A DNA stretch of 64,000 bases from NCBI GenBank assembly GCA_006969625.1, contig CP030885.1, forward strand, positions 372,001 to 436,000, read 5' to 3'. Each line of letters begins with the position of its first letter. Position 1 is the stretch's first letter. The position numbers and the translations under genes are program-made. Below the pieces are notes generated by a model. It saw only the letters and a program-made list of their open reading frames with translations, did no database searches and was not told where the DNA came from. The DNA comes from Rhodospirillaceae bacterium. GTDB taxonomy: Bacteria; Pseudomonadota; Alphaproteobacteria; Kiloniellales; DSM-21159. Below are positions 1 to 7,624 of this stretch, piece after piece.

Positions 1-251
1 TGCCGACCACCGAGGCCGCGATTCACACCCGTTGGCTGGCCGACCTCTACGCCGTGATCGGCGATGCGGAGGAGAACGGTCCCGGCTGGACGGTGCGGCT
101 CTACTACGAGCCGCTGGTTCCCTTCCTCTGGCTCGGCTCGCTGGTGATGATGCTGGGCGGCCTCGTCTCGCTGAGCGACCGGCGCCTGCGCGTCGGCGCG
201 CCGCGCCGCAAGGCCGCGCCGCTCGGCCCGGCGGTGCAGCCGGCGGAATAG
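1..251 (+). CDS. ccmF: CcmF cytochrome c heme lyase subunit, C-terminal end (partial)
   Basis: Only the last 82 or so codons are present; the gene enters from the left edge, and its reading frame runs from base 3. The visible part contains the CcmF-like stretch TTEAAIHTRWLADLYAVIGD, then a hydrophobic segment around LVPFLWLGSLVMMLGG and a basic cytoplasmic tail. CcmF works with CcmH to attach heme to apocytochrome c on the periplasmic side of the inner membrane. The stop lies 28 bases before ccmG, and the order ccmF-ccmG-ccmH-ccmI is the standard one. The assignment rests on the conserved end and on this context. Confidence 0.88.
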   Translation, partial: PTTEAAIHTRWLADLYAVIGDAEENGPGWTVRLYYEPLVPFLWLGSLVMMLGGLVSLSDRRLRVGAPRRKAAPLGPAVQPAE

Positions 252-279
252 GACCGGCGAAGACGACACAAAGGGTCCG

Positions 280-825
280 ATGCGCTATCTCCTCTATGTC
301 CTGCCGCTGGTCATCTTCCTGGGCGCCGGCGTCGCCTTCTGGTGGGCACTCGACTCGGGGCGCGACCCCAGCCGGCTGCCCTCCGCCCTGATCGACCAGC
401 CGGTGCCCGAGTTCGACCTGCCGCCGGTTGCCACCGTGCCGGTCCCCGGCCTGGCGACCGCGGATCTGGTCGATACCGGGCAGGTGACGCTGGTCAACGT
501 CTTCGCCTCCTGGTGCGTGCCCTGCAAGGCGGAGCACCCGATCCTGGTGCGCCTGACCGAGCGCGAGGGCGTGCGGCTGGTCGGCATCAACTACAAGGAC
601 GAGCCGGAGGACGCCGCCCGCTTCCTCGACGACCTGGGCAATCCCTACGCCCGCATCGGCGCCGACCCGGAAGGGCGGGCCAGCCTGGACTGGGGCCTGA
701 CCGGCGTGCCGGAGACCTTCGTCGTCGATGCCGAAGGCAAGATCCGCTATCGCCACGTCGGCCCGATCAATCCGCCCGAGGTGGAGTCCGTGATCCTGCC
801 GATCATCGAGGAGGCGCGCCGATGA
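280..825 (+). CDS. ccmG: CcmG/DsbE thiol:disulfide oxidoreductase
   Basis: A 181-residue membrane-anchored thioredoxin-like protein. Residues 1-24 form one N-terminal transmembrane anchor, and the rest is a periplasmic thioredoxin fold with the redox motif WCVPC (Cys79 and Cys82). The later VPETFVVD stretch contains the cis-proline typical of the family. CcmG reduces apocytochrome c cysteines, or CcmH, before heme attachment. The ATG start fits the anchor, and the stop overlaps the ccmH start (ATGA), so the two are probably translationally coupled. Length is normal for DsbE/CcmG. Confidence 0.95.
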   Translation: MRYLLYVLPLVIFLGAGVAFWWALDSGRDPSRLPSALIDQPVPEFDLPPVATVPVPGLATADLVDTGQVTLVNVFASWCVPCKAEHPILVRLTEREGVRLVGINYKDEPEDAARFLDDLGNPYARIGADPEGRASLDWGLTGVPETFVVDAEGKIRYRHVGPINPPEVESVILPIIEEARR

Positions 826-1304
826 TCCGTACCCTGGTCTGCCTGCTTGCCGCCGCCGCGGTCGCCGCGCTCGCCGTCCTGCCGCCCGCGCTGGCGTTGA
901 TGCCCGACGAAATCCTCGAGGACCCGGCGCTGGAGGCGCGCGCGCGCGCGCTGTCGAAGGATCTGCGCTGCGTTGTCTGCCAGAACGAGTCGATCGACTC
1001 CTCGAACGCCGACATCGCCCGGCAGATGCGGCTGGTGGTGCGCGAGCGCCTGGTCGAGGGCGACAACGATCAGCAGGTGCTCGACTATCTGCAGGCGCGC
1101 TACGGCGACTACGTGCTGATGAAGCCGCCGATCAAGCCGGAGACCTACCTGTTGTGGTACGGCCCGGCGGTGGTGCTGGTGCTCGGCGGCCTCGGCGCCG
1201 CCGTCTATCTCTGGCGTCGCCCGCGCGCCGGCGCGGCGCCCGAGCCGCTGAGCGCGGAGGAGCGCGCCCGCCTCAGACGCCTGCTGGACGAGGAAGGCGC
1301 GTGA
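822..1304 (+). CDS. ccmH: CcmH/CycL cytochrome c maturation protein
   Basis: A 160-residue protein with an N-terminal signal or anchor (residues about 3-26), the redox motif RCVVCQN (Cys50 and Cys53), the DSSNADIARQMR stretch typical of CcmH, and one C-terminal transmembrane helix near residues 112-131. It acts in the periplasm as part of the apocytochrome thioreduction and heme ligation complex. The start was chosen at the ATG overlapping the ccmG stop, because upstream sequence in this frame is only the shadow of ccmG. The stop overlaps the GTG of ccmI. This is the short bacterial form without TPRs; those are in the next gene. Confidence 0.95.
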   Translation: MIRTLVCLLAAAAVAALAVLPPALALMPDEILEDPALEARARALSKDLRCVVCQNESIDSSNADIARQMRLVVRERLVEGDNDQQVLDYLQARYGDYVLMKPPIKPETYLLWYGPAVVLVLGGLGAAVYLWRRPRAGAAPEPLSAEERARLRRLLDEEGA

Positions 1305-2509
1305 GCTGGACCTTCTGGATCCTCGCCGCCGCCCTCGCCGCGGCGGCCACCGCGCTGGTGCTGCGGCCGTTGCTGCGCCGCCACGATGACACGGCGAGCA
1401 GCGCCGACTACGACCTGCAGGTCTATAAGGACCAGCTTGCCGAGGTGGCGCGCGAGCTGGAGCGCGGACAGCTCTCGCCCGGCGAAGCCCGGGCCGCCCA
1501 GGCGGAGATCGAACGCCGCCTGCTGCGCGCCGCCGAAGCCGCCGAGCAGGCGCGCAAGGCGCGCGGCGTGAAGCCGGCCAAGGCACTGGCCATGGCGCTC
1601 GTCGTGCTGCTGCCGCTGGGTACGCTGGGGCTCTATCTCTACGTCCTCGGCTCGCCGGGCCTGCCCTCGATCCCGTTTGCCGAGCGCCAGCAGGAGCGCC
1701 AGCAACTGGGCGAACGCGAGCGGCTGGTCGCCGAACTGGCCGAGCGCATGCGCCAGAACCCGGCCGACCCGCGCGGTTGGGAGATCCTCGCCCGCAACTA
1801 CGCGGTGCTCGGCCAGTACGAGCGGGCGGCGGCTGCCTACGAGCAGGCCATCGCGCGCGGCTTCGACCGCGCCGATGTGCGCGCCCAGCGCGCCGAGACC
1901 CTGGTCGCGGCGGCCGACGGGGTGGTGACGCCCGAGGCGCGCGCCGAGATCGAGGCGGCGCTGGAGCTCGACCCGCGCGACCCGCTGGCGCGCTACTACC
2001 AGGGCGTCGTCCACGAGCAGTCGGGCGAGCCGCGCCAGGCGATCGAGACCTGGGCGGCGCTGCTGCGCGACCTGCCGCCGGACATCGTCGGGCGCGGCCA
2101 GATCCTGCAGCGCCTGCGCGGCGTGGCATCGCAGGCCGACATCGACCCGAGCCAGTTCGACGTCGCTTCGCGCAGCCCGCCGGTCGGTGCCCCGCCCGCC
2201 GGCCCGGTCGAAGGCGGCGCACCCGGGCCGACACGCGAGCAGATGCAGGCGGCCCAGGAGATGAGCCCGGAAGAGCGCGAGCAAATGATCCAGGGCATGG
2301 TCGAGGGGCTGGCGGCGCGGCTGGAAGAGCAGCCGGACGACCTGGAGGGCTGGCTGCGTCTCGCCCGCGCCTATGCGGTGCTGGGCGAGCGCGAAAAGGC
2401 CATCTCGGCGCTGGAGAGCGCCGAGCCGCTGACCGCCGAACTGCCCGCCGACGACCCGCTGCGCCAGGCGGTCCAGCAGGGCCTGGAGTCGCTGCGCGAG
2501 GGATCCTGA
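1301..2509 (+). CDS. ccmI: CcmI/CycH, TPR cytochrome c biogenesis protein
   Basis: A 402-residue protein starting at GTG inside a GTGA overlap with the ccmH stop. It has two transmembrane segments (about residues 4-22 and 90-115) flanking a cytoplasmic coiled stretch (VYKDQLAEVARELERGQL), then a long periplasmic region with TPR-like repeats such as WEILARNYAVLGQYERAAAA and WLRLARAYAVLGEREKAISA. This is the CcmI layout; the protein chaperones apocytochrome c to the heme ligation complex. It is the last ccm gene here; a GFA-family gene follows after 16 bases. Confidence 0.93.
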   Translation: MSWTFWILAAALAAAATALVLRPLLRRHDDTASSADYDLQVYKDQLAEVARELERGQLSPGEARAAQAEIERRLLRAAEAAEQARKARGVKPAKALAMALVVLLPLGTLGLYLYVLGSPGLPSIPFAERQQERQQLGERERLVAELAERMRQNPADPRGWEILARNYAVLGQYERAAAAYEQAIARGFDRADVRAQRAETLVAAADGVVTPEARAEIEAALELDPRDPLARYYQGVVHEQSGEPRQAIETWAALLRDLPPDIVGRGQILQRLRGVASQADIDPSQFDVASRSPPVGAPPAGPVEGGAPGPTREQMQAAQEMSPEEREQMIQGMVEGLAARLEEQPDDLEGWLRLARAYAVLGEREKAISALESAEPLTAELPADDPLRQAVQQGLESLREGS

Positions 2510-2525
2510 CCGGGGCGAGGCAACG

Positions 2526-2942
2526 ATGCGGGATCGCGAGTATACCGGAGGGTGTCTGTGTGGCGCGGTCCGCTTTGTCGCCACCGGACAGCCGCTGAAC
2601 CCGCACGCTTGCTCCTGCAGGATGTGCCAGCGTCACACCGGGGCCTTCACCGTGGCCTGGGTGGAGTTTCCGCGCGACGCGGTCGAGTGGGTCGGACCGG
2701 GCGGGCCACCCTCCACGTATCGGTCTTCCGATTTCTCCAGCAGAGCGTTTTGCTCCACCTGCGGCAGCACCATCGGTGCGCTGGACGACGCCCCGGTCGT
2801 CGCATTCGTTCTCGGGTGCTTCGATAGGCCCGGCAGCAGGGAGCTGATGCCGGGCGCGCACTCCTATCGCAGCGCGCGGCCCCGCTGGTGGCACGTCGAG
2901 CTTGGCGCGACGGCTGGCAAGCGCCGGAAGCCGACGGGCTAG
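2526..2942 (+). CDS. GFA-family (CENP-V/Gfa fold) zinc protein
   Basis: A 138-residue protein with the family's cysteine pattern: GGCLCGAVRF near the N-terminus, CSCRMCQRHTGAF around residues 28-41 and FCSTCGSTIG around residues 74-84. These cysteines bind zinc in the glutathione-dependent formaldehyde-activating (Gfa) fold. Family members are named after S-hydroxymethylglutathione synthase, but for most, including this one, the substrate is unknown. It follows ccmI closely and may be read through from that operon. A second member lies at 33308-33709. Confidence 0.85.
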   Translation: MRDREYTGGCLCGAVRFVATGQPLNPHACSCRMCQRHTGAFTVAWVEFPRDAVEWVGPGGPPSTYRSSDFSSRAFCSTCGSTIGALDDAPVVAFVLGCFDRPGSRELMPGAHSYRSARPRWWHVELGATAGKRRKPTG

Positions 2943-2966
2943 GCACGAATGGATACGATTCGCCGG

Positions 2967-3000
2967 CCGGACGGCGCCTCCGGCCGGCGGCGCCGTCCGG
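2967..3000 (+). terminator. GC-rich hairpin after the ccm/GFA genes
   Basis: Perfect 12-base arms, CCGGACGGCGCC (2967-2978) and GGCGCCGTCCGG (2989-3000), enclose a 10-base loop 24 bases after the GFA stop. There is no T tract, so it may be a 3' end stabiliser or a Rho-assisted terminator, not a classical intrinsic one. Confidence 0.55.
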
Positions 3001-3143
3001 AGGTGCCGTGACGCCGCATTTCCCTTTGCGCCTTTGGACATTGCACCGTAACGTTGCGGCGCAATGACAACCCGGCGGCAAACGGCCGGGGCGGGGTGGT
3101 TCATACGCGTGCGGGCGCGTTCGGGAAAGTGGAACACCGGTTG

Positions 3144-3926
3144 ATGGCCGAAAGCCAGCCGGCGCTGGTCGTCGAGGACATCCACAAGTCGTTCGGGGCG
3201 CTGGAGGTGCTCAAGGGCATCTCGCTGACCGCGCGCCAGGGCGACGTGATCGCGCTGATCGGCGCCAGCGGATCCGGCAAGTCCACCTTCCTGCGCTGCA
3301 TCAACCTGTTGGAGATCCCCGACTCCGGACGCGTCTGGGTCGGCGGCGACCTGATCGAGGTGCAGCGCGACCGGCGCGGCCGGCCGAGCTTCGACCGGCA
3401 CAGCGTCGACCGCCTGCGCACCCGCCTGGGCATGGTCTTCCAGTCCTTCAACCTCTGGACCCACATGACGGTGCTGCAGAACGTCATCGAGGCGCCGGTG
3501 CACGTGCTCGGAATGCCGAAGGAGGAGGCCAAGGCGCGCGCCATGGAGCTGCTGCGCAAGGTCGGGATCGCCGAGCGCGCCGATTACTACCCGGCACACC
3601 TCTCCGGCGGCCAGCAGCAGCGCGCGGCGATCGCGCGCGCCCTGGCGATGGAGCCGGAGGTGCTGCTGTTCGACGAGCCGACCTCGGCGCTCGACCCCGA
3701 ACTGGTCGGCGAGGTGCTGCGCGTCATGCGCCAGCTCGCCGAGGAGGGGCGCACCATGGTGGTCGTCACCCACGAGATGGGCTTCGCCCGGGAAGTCGCG
3801 AACCGGGTGGTGTTCCTGCACGAGGGCCGCGTCGAGGAGGAGGGGCCGCCGGAGCAGGTCTTCGGCACCCCCGAGTCCGAGCGCTGCCGTCAATTCCTCG
3901 CCTCCCACCTGGCCATGGCGGGCTAG
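3144..3926 (+). CDS. Polar amino acid ABC transporter, ATP-binding subunit
   Basis: A 260-residue ABC ATPase of the HisP/GlnQ/ArtP type. Walker A is GASGSGKST (residues 40-48), the Q-loop lies in MVFQSFNLW, the signature LSGGQQQR begins near residue 153, Walker B ends at Asp177-Glu178 in LLFDEP, and the H-loop is in VVTHEM. It energises uptake with the binding protein and two permeases directly downstream. The start [10 protein letters not shown] was chosen because the upstream in-frame sequence does not resemble the family. Length is typical. The exact substrate cannot be read from this subunit. Confidence 0.94.
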   Translation: MAESQPALVVEDIHKSFGALEVLKGISLTARQGDVIALIGASGSGKSTFLRCINLLEIPDSGRVWVGGDLIEVQRDRRGRPSFDRHSVDRLRTRLGMVFQSFNLWTHMTVLQNVIEAPVHVLGMPKEEAKARAMELLRKVGIAERADYYPAHLSGGQQQRAAIARALAMEPEVLLFDEPTSALDPELVGEVLRVMRQLAEEGRTMVVVTHEMGFAREVANRVVFLHEGRVEEEGPPEQVFGTPESERCRQFLASHLAMAG

Positions 3927-3977
3927 GCGGCGCGGGCGGGGCGGGTCTCAACAGGGAGCGAAAAAGGAAGACGCATC

Positions 3978-4814
3978 ATGCGCAAACTGACCCTCGCGTT
4001 GGCCGCTGCGGCGGCCGTGGGCCTAGCGGCCAGCGCCGCTTCGGCCGAGATCGACCAGCCGGTGCGCATCGGCACCGAAGGCGCCTATGCGCCGTTCAAC
4101 TTCATCGACGAGAACGGCAACCTGCAGGGCTTCGACGTCGACATCGCCCGGGCGCTGTGCGACGCCGCCGGCTTCGAGTGCGAGTTCGTCATCCAGGACT
4201 GGGACGGCATCATTCCCGGCCTGCTGGCGGAGAAGTACGACGCCATCGTCGCCTCCATGTCGATCACCGACGAGCGCAAGCAGGTGGTCGACTTCACCGA
4301 CAAGTACTACCAGACGCCGGCCCGTTTCGTGGCGGCCGACGGATCCGGCCATTCCATCGTCGAGGGCGATGCGCCGGCCGCGGTGGGCAACGTCGACGAG
4401 ATCGCCTTCGACACCGACGGCCTGGACGGCAAGGTGGTCGGCGTGCAGTCGGCGACCATCCACGAGGCCTTCCTGCAGGACAACCTGAGCGACGTGGTGG
4501 AAATCCGCAGCTACGGCAGCCAGGAGGAAGCCAACCTGGACCTGGTGTCGGGGCGCGTCGACCTGCTGCTCGCCGACTCCGTCGTGCTGGACGAGGGCTT
4601 CCTGAAGACCGAATCGGGCGAAGGCTTCGGCTTCGTCGGGCCCGGCTTCACCGATCAGCGCTGGTTCGGCACCGGCGCCGGCATCGCCATCCGCAAGGGC
4701 GAGGACGAGCTGCGCGAGGCCTTCAACGCGGCGATCGACCAGATCCGCGCGGACGGCACCTACCAGGAGATCAACGACAAGTACTTCGACTTCGACGTCT
4801 ACGGCGCCGAGTAG
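3978..4814 (+). CDS. Polar amino acid ABC transporter, periplasmic binding protein
   Basis: A 278-residue family 3 solute-binding protein. Residues 1-23 form a Sec signal peptide with likely cleavage after ASA. The mature part begins with RIGTEGAYAPFNFID and GFDVDIARALC, the conserved ligand-pocket entry of HisJ/ArtJ-like proteins, and includes MSITDERKQVVDFTDKYY. This type usually binds arginine, lysine, ornithine or histidine; the choice is not settled. A good ribosome site (AAAAAGGAAG) precedes the ATG. A perfect palindrome follows before the permease genes and may raise binding protein over permease. Confidence 0.93.
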   Translation: MRKLTLALAAAAAVGLAASAASAEIDQPVRIGTEGAYAPFNFIDENGNLQGFDVDIARALCDAAGFECEFVIQDWDGIIPGLLAEKYDAIVASMSITDERKQVVDFTDKYYQTPARFVAADGSGHSIVEGDAPAAVGNVDEIAFDTDGLDGKVVGVQSATIHEAFLQDNLSDVVEIRSYGSQEEANLDLVSGRVDLLLADSVVLDEGFLKTESGEGFGFVGPGFTDQRWFGTGAGIAIRKGEDELREAFNAAIDQIRADGTYQEINDKYFDFDVYGAE

Positions 4815-4829
4815 GCCTGGGGACCGCAT

Positions 4830-4853
4830 GGCGGGGCCGGCGCCGGCCCCGCC
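4830..4853 (+). promoter_or_regulatory. Perfect 24-base palindrome between binding protein and permease genes
   Basis: GGCGGGGCCGGC and GCCGGCCCCGCC abut exactly at 4841/4842, forming a very stable stem 16 bases after the binding-protein stop. A looser inverted repeat with arms CCTTCGT and ACGAAGG follows around 4864-4895. Intercistronic stems at this position in binding-protein operons commonly protect the upstream message or partly terminate transcription; that role is inferred here. Confidence 0.5.
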
Positions 4854-4957
4854 TTCGCCGCTGCCCTTCGTTCCGAGTCGGTCGAAGGACGAAGGGGGTC
4901 GGCCGCTGGGCCAGCGCCGGCCGACTGCGCCGAAGCGCGAAGGAGCCCGGGGGGACC

Positions 4958-5659
4958 ATGGATAGCCTGCTCGCGCTGGAGGCCCGCGGCCTGACGCTGG
5001 TCGACGGGGTCAAGGTCACGCTGCTCGTCGGCCTCGCCTCGATGGCGCTGGCGATCCTCTTCGGGTTGGTCGGCGCCTGGGCCAAACTGAGCGCCAGCCG
5101 GGCGCTGCGCGTCGCCGCCGACACCTACACCACGGTGATCCGCGGCGTGCCGGAACTGGTGCTGCTGTTGCTGATCTACTACGGCACGCCGACGCTGGTG
5201 CAGCCCATCGTGCGCTCCTGGGGTTTCGAGGGCTTCCGGCTCGACCTCGACCCCTTTACGTCCGGCATCCTGACCATCGGCTTCATCTACGGCGCCTTCG
5301 CCACGGAGGTCCTGCGGGGCGCCTACCTGGCGGTGCCGAGAGGCCAGCTCGAGGCCGCCGTCGCCTGCGGCATGGGACGCGCCCTGATCTTCCGACGCAT
5401 CCTCTTCCCGCAGATGATGCGCTACGCCCTGCCGGGCCTCGGCAACGTCTGGATGGTGCTGATCAAGGCGACGGCGCTGATGAGCGTGATCGGCACCGAG
5501 GAGCTGATGCGCAAGGCGGAGATCGCCGCCGGCGCCACGCGCATGCCCTTCACCTTCTTCGTGGCGGCGGCGGCCATGTTCCTGGTCATCACCATCGTCT
5601 CGCTGGCGGTGCAGACCCGACTCGAGCGCTGGGCCGCGCGCGGCGTTCGGCAGGCCTGA
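4958..5659 (+). CDS. Polar amino acid ABC transporter permease (HisQ-type)
   Basis: A 233-residue inner-membrane permease with about five transmembrane helices. The HisQ-type start GLTLVDGVKVTLLVGLAS is followed by the VIRGVPELVLLLLIYYG segment and the EAA-like cytoplasmic loop EAAVACGMGRALIFRRI, which contacts the ATPase. It pairs with the next permease to form the channel. The ATG at 4958 follows GGAGCCCGGGGGGACC; upstream in-frame sequence is antisense-like and was excluded. The ABC genes at 3144-6421 form one transport unit. Confidence 0.93.
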   Translation: MDSLLALEARGLTLVDGVKVTLLVGLASMALAILFGLVGAWAKLSASRALRVAADTYTTVIRGVPELVLLLLIYYGTPTLVQPIVRSWGFEGFRLDLDPFTSGILTIGFIYGAFATEVLRGAYLAVPRGQLEAAVACGMGRALIFRRILFPQMMRYALPGLGNVWMVLIKATALMSVIGTEELMRKAEIAAGATRMPFTFFVAAAAMFLVITIVSLAVQTRLERWAARGVRQA

Positions 5660-5671
5660 GGGGGCGGTGCG

Positions 5672-6421
5672 ATGAACCTGCAGATCGTCCTCGACACCCT
5701 GCCGGCCTTCCTGGAAGGCGCGCTGCTCACCCTGCAGATCACCTTCGTCTCGGTGGCGATCGGGCTGGTCTGCGCCGTGCCGCTGGCGATCCTGCGGGTC
5801 AGCCGCAACCCGCTGATCGCTTGGCCGGTCTACGGCTTCACCTTCTTCTTCCGCGGCACGCCGCTGCTGGTGCAGCTCTTCCTCGTCTACTACGGCGCCG
5901 GCCAGTTCTCCGACAGCCTGGACGCCGTCGGCCTGTGGACCTTCTTCCGCGACCCCTGGTTCTGCGGCGTCTTCACCCTGACGCTCAACACCGCGGCCTA
6001 CACCGTCGAGATCCTGCGCGGCGGCATCCAGGCGGTGCCGCACGGCGAGGTCGAGGCGGCGCGCGCCTTCGGCATGTCGGGCACCAAGCTCTACACCCGC
6101 ATCGTCCTGCCCAAGGCCGGCCGGATCGCCCTGCCGGCCTACACCAACGAGGTGATCTTCCTGCTGCAGGCGACCTCGCTGGTCTCCCTGATCACCCTGA
6201 TGGACATCACCGGCGTCGCCTCGCGGGTGGCCGCGCGCTCCTTCGCCTACTACGAGCTCTACCTGACGGCGGCTGTCTTCTACCTGGTCATCGTATACGC
6301 CCTGCAGGGCGTCTTCCGGCGCCTGGAGCATCGCCTGTCCGGCCATCTGCGCGCGCGCCCGGACAGCGAGGGCGCGGCGGCACCCGCAGCCGAGCCGGCG
6401 CCGCCCACCCTGCGCGGGTGA
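5672..6421 (+). CDS. Polar amino acid ABC transporter permease (HisM-type)
   Basis: A 249-residue permease with five predicted transmembrane helices. It has the paired family motif FFFRGTPLLVQLFLVYYG and the EAA-loop VEAARAFGMSGTKLYTRIVL. HisM-type proteins form the second half of the transport channel. It starts 12 bases after the previous permease stop. The C-terminus carries an Ala/Pro/Glu-rich cytoplasmic tail after the last helix (residues about 228-249), which is longer than in many relatives and is probably unstructured. It ends the transporter operon. Confidence 0.93.
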   Translation: MNLQIVLDTLPAFLEGALLTLQITFVSVAIGLVCAVPLAILRVSRNPLIAWPVYGFTFFFRGTPLLVQLFLVYYGAGQFSDSLDAVGLWTFFRDPWFCGVFTLTLNTAAYTVEILRGGIQAVPHGEVEAARAFGMSGTKLYTRIVLPKAGRIALPAYTNEVIFLLQATSLVSLITLMDITGVASRVAARSFAYYELYLTAAVFYLVIVYALQGVFRRLEHRLSGHLRARPDSEGAAAPAAEPAPPTLRG

Positions 6422-6463
6422 CGCTCCGCAGCGGCTGCACGACAGCCTTTCCGCGCCGGCGGT

Positions 6464-6491
6464 TTGCGTCGTGCCGCGACGCGGCTAGCCT
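6464..6491 (+). promoter_or_regulatory. Predicted sigma-70-like promoter of azlC
   Basis: TTGCGT (6464-6469), 16 bases, TAGCCT (6486-6491). The start codon at 6501 is only 9 bases past the -10 box, so the message would be leaderless or nearly so, and no ribosome site is visible. The same TTGC..-TAG(C/T)CT layout recurs at 29301 and 34977. Confidence 0.45.
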
Positions 6492-6500
6492 GCCGGCATC

Positions 6501-7274
6501 ATGCCGCGCGACACCACCCCGATGCCCGCTGGCCTGATCCCAGCAGGCGAGCAGAGCGACGGCGGACGGCCGCGCGCGGCCTTCCGTCGCGGCCTGCGCG
6601 AGGCGGTCGGCGCGCCTGCCCTGGTGCTCTTCGCCAGCTATCTCGGCTTCGGCGCGCTGGTGCGCGAGAGCGACCTCGGCGTGCTGCACGGGCTCTTCTC
6701 GACGGCGACCGGCTGGGCGCTGCCGGGCCAGGTGATCCTGGTCGAGCTGTATGCCGCCGGCGCGCCGCTGATCGCCATCGCCGCGGCCGTCGCGCTGACC
6801 AACGCCCGGCTGCTGCCGATGACGGTGGCGCTGATGCCGATCCTGCGCGCGGGCCTCTGGCCGCGCTGGCTCTACTACGTGGCGGCGCACTGGGTGGCGG
6901 TGACCGGCTGGGCGGCGGCGCTGAAGGCCTGCCCGCGCCAGCCGAGGTCGGAGCGGCTGGCCTACTTCCTCGGCTTCAACGCGACCTTGTGGAGCGCCAC
7001 CCTGACGGCCACCGCCGCCGGCTTCTGGCTGGCCGGCAGCGTGCCGCCGCTGGTTTCGCTGGGGCTGGTCTTCCTCAACCCCCTCTACTTCATGCTGGTC
7101 TTCGCCGGCGACGTGCCGACGCGGCTGCGCCTCTATTCGCTGCTGCTGGGCGCGCTCGCCGGGCCGGCCTTCCACCTGCTCGATCCCGACTACGGCCTGC
7201 TGCTGGCCGGCGTCGTCGCCGGCACTGCGGCCTTCCTGCTCGGCCGCGGCCACCGGCCGGGGGCGAGCGCATGA
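6501..7274 (+). CDS. azlC: AzlC-family branched-chain amino acid exporter, large subunit
   Basis: A 257-residue multi-pass membrane protein. After a charged N-terminus it has the AzlC signature region FRRGLREAVGAPALVLFASY and about seven hydrophobic segments. AzlC with small partner AzlD exports branched-chain amino acids or related compounds in other bacteria. The stop overlaps the azlD start by 4 bases (ATGA). The ATG at 6501 lies just after a promoter-like element, suggesting a leaderless transcript independent of the ABC transporter operon upstream. Confidence 0.88.
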   Translation: MPRDTTPMPAGLIPAGEQSDGGRPRAAFRRGLREAVGAPALVLFASYLGFGALVRESDLGVLHGLFSTATGWALPGQVILVELYAAGAPLIAIAAAVALTNARLLPMTVALMPILRAGLWPRWLYYVAAHWVAVTGWAAALKACPRQPRSERLAYFLGFNATLWSATLTATAAGFWLAGSVPPLVSLGLVFLNPLYFMLVFAGDVPTRLRLYSLLLGALAGPAFHLLDPDYGLLLAGVVAGTAAFLLGRGHRPGASA

Positions 7275-7624
7275 GCGGGCCCGCCGACTTCGGGACCGGG
7301 TTCTGGGTGGTCATCGGCGTGATGGCCGTCGGCGCGCTGGTCACCTACGCCTGGCGCGGGCTGGGGGTCGCCCTGTCCGGCCGGCTCAACACCGCTTCGC
7401 CGCTGTTCGTCTGGGTCTCCTGCGTCGCCTACGCGCTGCTGACGGCGCTGGTCGCGCGGATGATCGTGCTGCCCTACGGCCCGCTGGCGGAGACGGCGCT
7501 GCTCGACCGCCTGCTAGCCGCCGGCGTGGCCCTCGGGCTGTTCTTCGCCACCCGCTGCAACATCCTGGTTGGCACGCTGGGCGGCGCGCTTGTGCTGGTG
7601 CTGCTGGTCTGGCTGCGCGGCTAA
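7271..7624 (+). CDS. azlD: AzlD-family exporter, small subunit
   Basis: A 117-residue protein with four predicted transmembrane helices and the AzlD-typical [14 protein letters not shown] stretch after the first helix. It is translationally coupled to azlC by an ATGA overlap and forms the two-component exporter with it. Its TAA stop overlaps by 4 bases the TAG stop of sucB on the opposite strand, so the two transcripts converge with no room for a separate terminator. Confidence 0.88.
   Translation: MSGPADFGTGFWVVIGVMAVGALVTYAWRGLGVALSGRLNTASPLFVWVSCVAYALLTALVARMIVLPYGPLAETALLDRLLAAGVALGLFFATRCNILVGTLGGALVLVLLVWLRG

Noticed and set aside
747-3908. Very long open frame on the minus strand across ccmH, ccmI, the GFA gene and the ABC ATPase
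   Set aside because: It is antisense to four well-supported genes, its product is Arg/Ala/Pro-rich and low in family motifs, and long antisense frames are expected in DNA this rich in GC.
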